Below, one piece after another: positions 3,685 to 6,011 of a DNA stretch of 6,011 nt (positions are counted from its first letter, which is position 1; each line of letters starts with the position of its first letter). The translations under genes were made by a program, and so were the position numbers. The notes beneath the pieces were generated by a model. The model searched no databases and was not told the DNA's origin. It saw only the letters and a list, made by a program, of their open reading frames with translations. Source of the stretch: an uncultured Oscillospiraceae bacterium (lineage in GTDB: Bacteria; Bacillota; Clostridia; Oscillospirales; Oscillospiraceae); assembly GCA_934569425.1 (NCBI GenBank), contig CAKTKM010000090.1:1-6011 (forward strand). The letters run 5' to 3'.

Positions 3685-6011
3685 ATGACATGGAGAAAGA
3701 GAATGGTGTGTCTGGCGCTGTGCCTGCTTACGGTGCTGGGCGCGGTGTGGGTGCAGGCGGAAGCAGCGGCGAGTCTGCCGATAACTTTTTCCACCAGCGG
3801 GACGACCTACCAATATGCACAAAGTGGCGAAGACCTTACCAGCTTGACGTATGGCACCAAAACCCTCAAAAAAACTGAGGGCAGTGCATCTGCCACGTTG
3901 AACACGGACGGTGGGATTACGGTTTCGCTGAGTACCGACTACAATAAAAACTTCAAGCTGTGCTATAAGGAGATACCCGTCACGATCAAAGTCCCGGCGA
4001 AGACGACATATTCGGTGGTATTTAGCACTGATCTTAATGGAACCTTTAAGCGGGCAAACCAAAAAGCCACGGCGAAATATCGTTATCAGTTTGTCTATCT
4101 GGGCGAAAATAGTGCCGCTGCAAGCGGTGTTGCGGTCGAGTTCTGCATGCAAGGCAGATTTGATGCTGATGGTAATGCACTGCCCAGAACCCTTGTCAAC
4201 GGGCAGGAAGTTACGAAAGAGCGGTATTGCATTATTTATCCATCAGGGGGCAACAAGATAAAAGCAGAGCAAACCTATAATGCAGGCGTCAGGGAGTTCA
4301 GCGACGACTTTGTAAATAACACGAACGCGACGAAGAGCATTACCCGCTATTTTGGGTTTTGGGTAGCCTGTGGATACGGCAGCACATACAAGAATCAGGG
4401 AACTGCGAACCTCACGATCACGCCGAAGGTCTCCTATACGGTAAACTTCAACCCCAACGGCGGCACGGTCAGCCCGACAAGCCAAACCGTGACCGTGGGC
4501 AGCACCTACGGCAACCTGCCCACGCCTACCCGCACGGGCTATACCTTTGACGGCTGGTACACGGCAAAGACCGGCGGAACAAAGATAACGTCCAGTTCAA
4601 CGGTGACGACTTCGGTGGGTGATACCCTCTATGCCCGTTGGCACCTGACGCCTGCTATACCGGCCTCATATGTCCATTGTAAAGAGGAAGCTACGCTCAC
4701 CTATGGCGAATACACTGCTCTTGGGCTGAGAATTGATGGTCAGCCGGGACACACAAACTCCCAAGAATGGTACGAGTGCGACAAAGACGGAAACAACGGG
4801 AAGCTGCTCACGGACAAAAACGGAAAGCCCCGGGGATCCGTCGTACTGCCCACCGCCGGGGTACATTACTATTACGCAGTCGCCATCACCACGCGCACGG
4901 ATAACGGCCTGAGTGCCAGAGTAAAATCCAATGTGGCCAAGGTGACGGTGGAGAAAGCTACGCCAAGGTGGAACGGTAACCCGGACGCTACAAATATTGA
5001 CATCGCCAAGGATCCGTACCTGAAGGCAAGCACCCTTACCGGCGGCGATATGAGGACCAGTATTTATTACGATGTTGGCGGTGACTCCAGTGCAGTCGTA
5101 CCTGGTCACTTTGAGTGGGTGAACGGGGAGACCAAGCTGACAAATCGCGGCAAGTCATATCACAAGGTCAGGTTTGTTCCGGATGATACGCAGAACTACA
5201 ATGTGGTTGACATCCAATATAGTGTTACTGTTACAGCAATATGCAGCCACATCTGGGGCGATTGGAAGGTGGTCAAGAAGCCGACATGCACGGCGAATGG
5301 CCAGAATAAACACACCTGTACGGTGTGCAACGAAATAGAGAAGAAATCGGTGAATGCGCTGGGGCATGACTGGGGCGCTTGGACGGTAAGCAAGGCCGCC
5401 AGCTGCACGGAAAAGGGCGAGGAGATGCGTACCTGCCAGCGCAGCAGCTGTGCCGGAAAGGAGACCAGAGCCACTGAGGCGCTGGGGCATGATCTTATCC
5501 AGCACACCGCTAAGGTAGCGACCTGCACCGAGGCGGGCTGGGAGGCTTATGAGACTTGCAGCCGCTGCGACTATACCACAAAGGTGGACATTGCCGCGAA
5601 GGGACACACGGAAGTGACTGACGCAGCGGTGGAGCCTACCTGCACGGAGCCGGGCAAGACCGCGGGTAAGCACTGCTCTGTGTGCAGCGCGGTGCTTGTG
5701 GAGCAGAAGGTGGTTCCTGCCAAGGGACACACGGAAGTGACCGACGCTGCGGTGGAAGCGACCTGCACAGAGAAGGGCAAGACCGCAGGGAAGCACTGCT
5801 CGGTGTGCAGCGCGGTGCTTGAGGCGCAGAAGGACATTCCCGCGAAGGGACACACGGAAGTAGTTGACGCAGCGGTGGAAGCGACCTGCACGGAGAAGGG
5901 TAAGACCGCAGGGAAGCACTGCTCGGTGTGCAATGCGGTGCTTGAGGCGCAGACGGTGATTCCGGCGAAGGGACATACGGAAGTGACCGACGCTGCGGTG
6001 GAGCCTACCTG
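3685..6011 (+). CDS. Large secreted repeat protein, probably cell-surface (3' end beyond window)
   Basis: An open frame of 775 residues without a stop up to the window edge. Residues 1-29 are a signal peptide: basic MTWRKRM, a hydrophobic core (CLALCLLTVLGAVW), and a small-residue cleavage region (VQAEAAA). Residues 30-250 are a Thr/Asn/Lys-rich, probably beta-rich domain I do not recognise. Residues 252-319 are a Listeria-Bacteroides (InlB B-repeat, Flg_new) unit, with FNPNGG, PTRTGYTFDGWYT and a final LYARW. About 335-422 and 423-518 look like two bacterial Ig-like domains (YYYAVAI...SNVAKVTV, and FVPDDTQNYNVVDIQYSVTV). From C520 on there are Cys/His-containing tandem repeats of about 40 residues. 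No sortase motif, S-layer homology or cell-wall anchor is visible, but the C-terminus is missing. The start at 3685 follows AAAGG (3669-3673) at 11 bases, a weaker site than in the neighbours. Adhesion or host/polymer binding is inferred from domain types. Its first half uses more AAA, AAT and TAT codons than the flanking genes. Confidence 0.88.
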   Translation, partial: MTWRKRMVCLALCLLTVLGAVWVQAEAAASLPITFSTSGTTYQYAQSGEDLTSLTYGTKTLKKTEGSASATLNTDGGITVSLSTDYNKNFKLCYKEIPVTIKVPAKTTYSVVFSTDLNGTFKRANQKATAKYRYQFVYLGENSAAASGVAVEFCMQGRFDADGNALPRTLVNGQEVTKERYCIIYPSGGNKIKAEQTYNAGVREFSDDFVNNTNATKSITRYFGFWVACGYGSTYKNQGTANLTITPKVSYTVNFNPNGGTVSPTSQTVTVGSTYGNLPTPTRTGYTFDGWYTAKTGGTKITSSSTVTTSVGDTLYARWHLTPAIPASYVHCKEEATLTYGEYTALGLRIDGQPGHTNSQEWYECDKDGNNGKLLTDKNGKPRGSVVLPTAGVHYYYAVAITTRTDNGLSARVKSNVAKVTVEKATPRWNGNPDATNIDIAKDPYLKASTLTGGDMRTSIYYDVGGDSSAVVPGHFEWVNGETKLTNRGKSYHKVRFVPDDTQNYNVVDIQYSVTVTAICSHIWGDWKVVKKPTCTANGQNKHTCTVCNEIEKKSVNALGHDWGAWTVSKAASCTEKGEEMRTCQRSSCAGKETRATEALGHDLIQHTAKVATCTEAGWEAYETCSRCDYTTKVDIAAKGHTEVTDAAVEPTCTEPGKTAGKHCSVCSAVLVEQKVVPAKGHTEVTDAAVEATCTEKGKTAGKHCSVCSAVLEAQKDIPAKGHTEVVDAAVEATCTEKGKTAGKHCSVCNAVLEAQTVIPAKGHTEVTDAAVEPT
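5242..5601 (+). repeat. Degenerate Cys/His repeat units (three copies)
   Basis: Three diverged copies precede the well-conserved array, beginning at residues 521 (SHIWGDW), 560 (GHDWGAW) and 601 (GHDLIQH), of 39, 41 and 39 residues. All keep the pattern H-x11-12-C-T-x8-9-C-x2-4-C. The second copy has an altered last pair (TCQRSSC, four residues between the cysteines). They appear to be older members of the same repeat family. Confidence 0.85.
5602..6011 (+). repeat. 123-bp in-frame tandem repeat array
   Basis: Units start at 5602, 5725, 5848 and 5971 with an exact period of 123 bases (41 codons); the fourth is cut by the window edge. Each encodes GHTEVTDAAVE, then TCTEKGKTAGKHCSVC, then AVLEAQ...IPAK. 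By hand count units 2 and 3 differ at about 13 of 123 bases and units 1 and 2 at about 18. Conserved residues in unit 1 are H641, C653, H663, C664 and C667. The close nucleotide identity compared with the preceding degenerate copies indicates recent duplication or homogenisation. Confidence 0.95.

Noticed and set aside
3565..4152. 195-residue minus-strand open frame over the start of the secreted-protein gene
   Set aside because: It is antisense to the signal peptide and N-terminal domain of a clearly coding frame and crosses the palindromic leader; no family resemblance or ribosome binding site was seen.
5155..5976. 273-residue minus-strand open frame with internal repeats
   Set aside because: Its repeats merely mirror the 123-bp array of the secreted protein on the other strand; there is no ribosome binding site or recognisable domain.
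5242..6011. Tandem repeats as a CRISPR array
   Set aside because: The 123-base period is in frame, with the whole unit conserved rather than short repeats separated by unique spacers; it is a protein repeat.

Overview
The window looks like chromosome of a fairly GC-rich, low-G+C-phylum-type (Firmicutes/Bacillota) anaerobe, most likely a Clostridia/Oscillospiraceae-like gut bacterium. The grounds are strong AGGAGG-type ribosome binding sites, sigma-A type promoters, a DivIVA-like protein, a Gram-positive style LexA-like box, and a secreted protein with a Listeria-Bacteroides repeat plus Cys/His tandem repeats of a kind common in gut Clostridia. This placement is inference; there is no rRNA or other taxonomic marker here.

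Layout. (1) 1-512, minus strand: the N-terminal half of ornithine carbamoyltransferase (argF), cut by the window edge. (2) 513-749: a divergent intergenic region with an extended -10 promoter for argF, a GC-rich hairpin, and a well-formed promoter for dinB followed at once by a LexA-like box. (3) 750-1961, plus strand: a complete Y-family DNA polymerase (dinB, Pol IV type) with all catalytic acidic residues and a beta-clamp motif. (4) 1968-2000: a perfect 15-bp stem terminator shared by the converging dinB and the minus-strand genes. (5) 2017-3509, minus strand: a probable two-gene operon, transcribed first through a MerR-family regulator with a GyrI-like effector domain and then a small DivIVA-like coiled-coil protein. 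(6) 3510-3684: a compact divergent control region. (7) 3685 to the end, plus strand: a large secreted, probably surface-exposed, multi-domain repeat protein that runs off the window.

The most interesting part is the control region at 3530-3591. A plus-strand promoter with a 19-bp spacer has a perfect 7-2-7 inverted repeat filling the first 16 bases of that spacer, which is the arrangement of classical MerR-activated promoters such as PmerT. It points at the secreted repeat protein, while the regulator's own near-consensus promoter fires the other way and overlaps it. The likely logic is that the MerR protein represses itself and switches on the surface protein when its ligand is present. A BmrR/GyrI-like MerR sensor controlling a large adhesin-like protein, and sharing an operon with a DivIVA-like protein, is unusual and is the main candidate for an undescribed system here. 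argF and dinB look like ordinary core genes.
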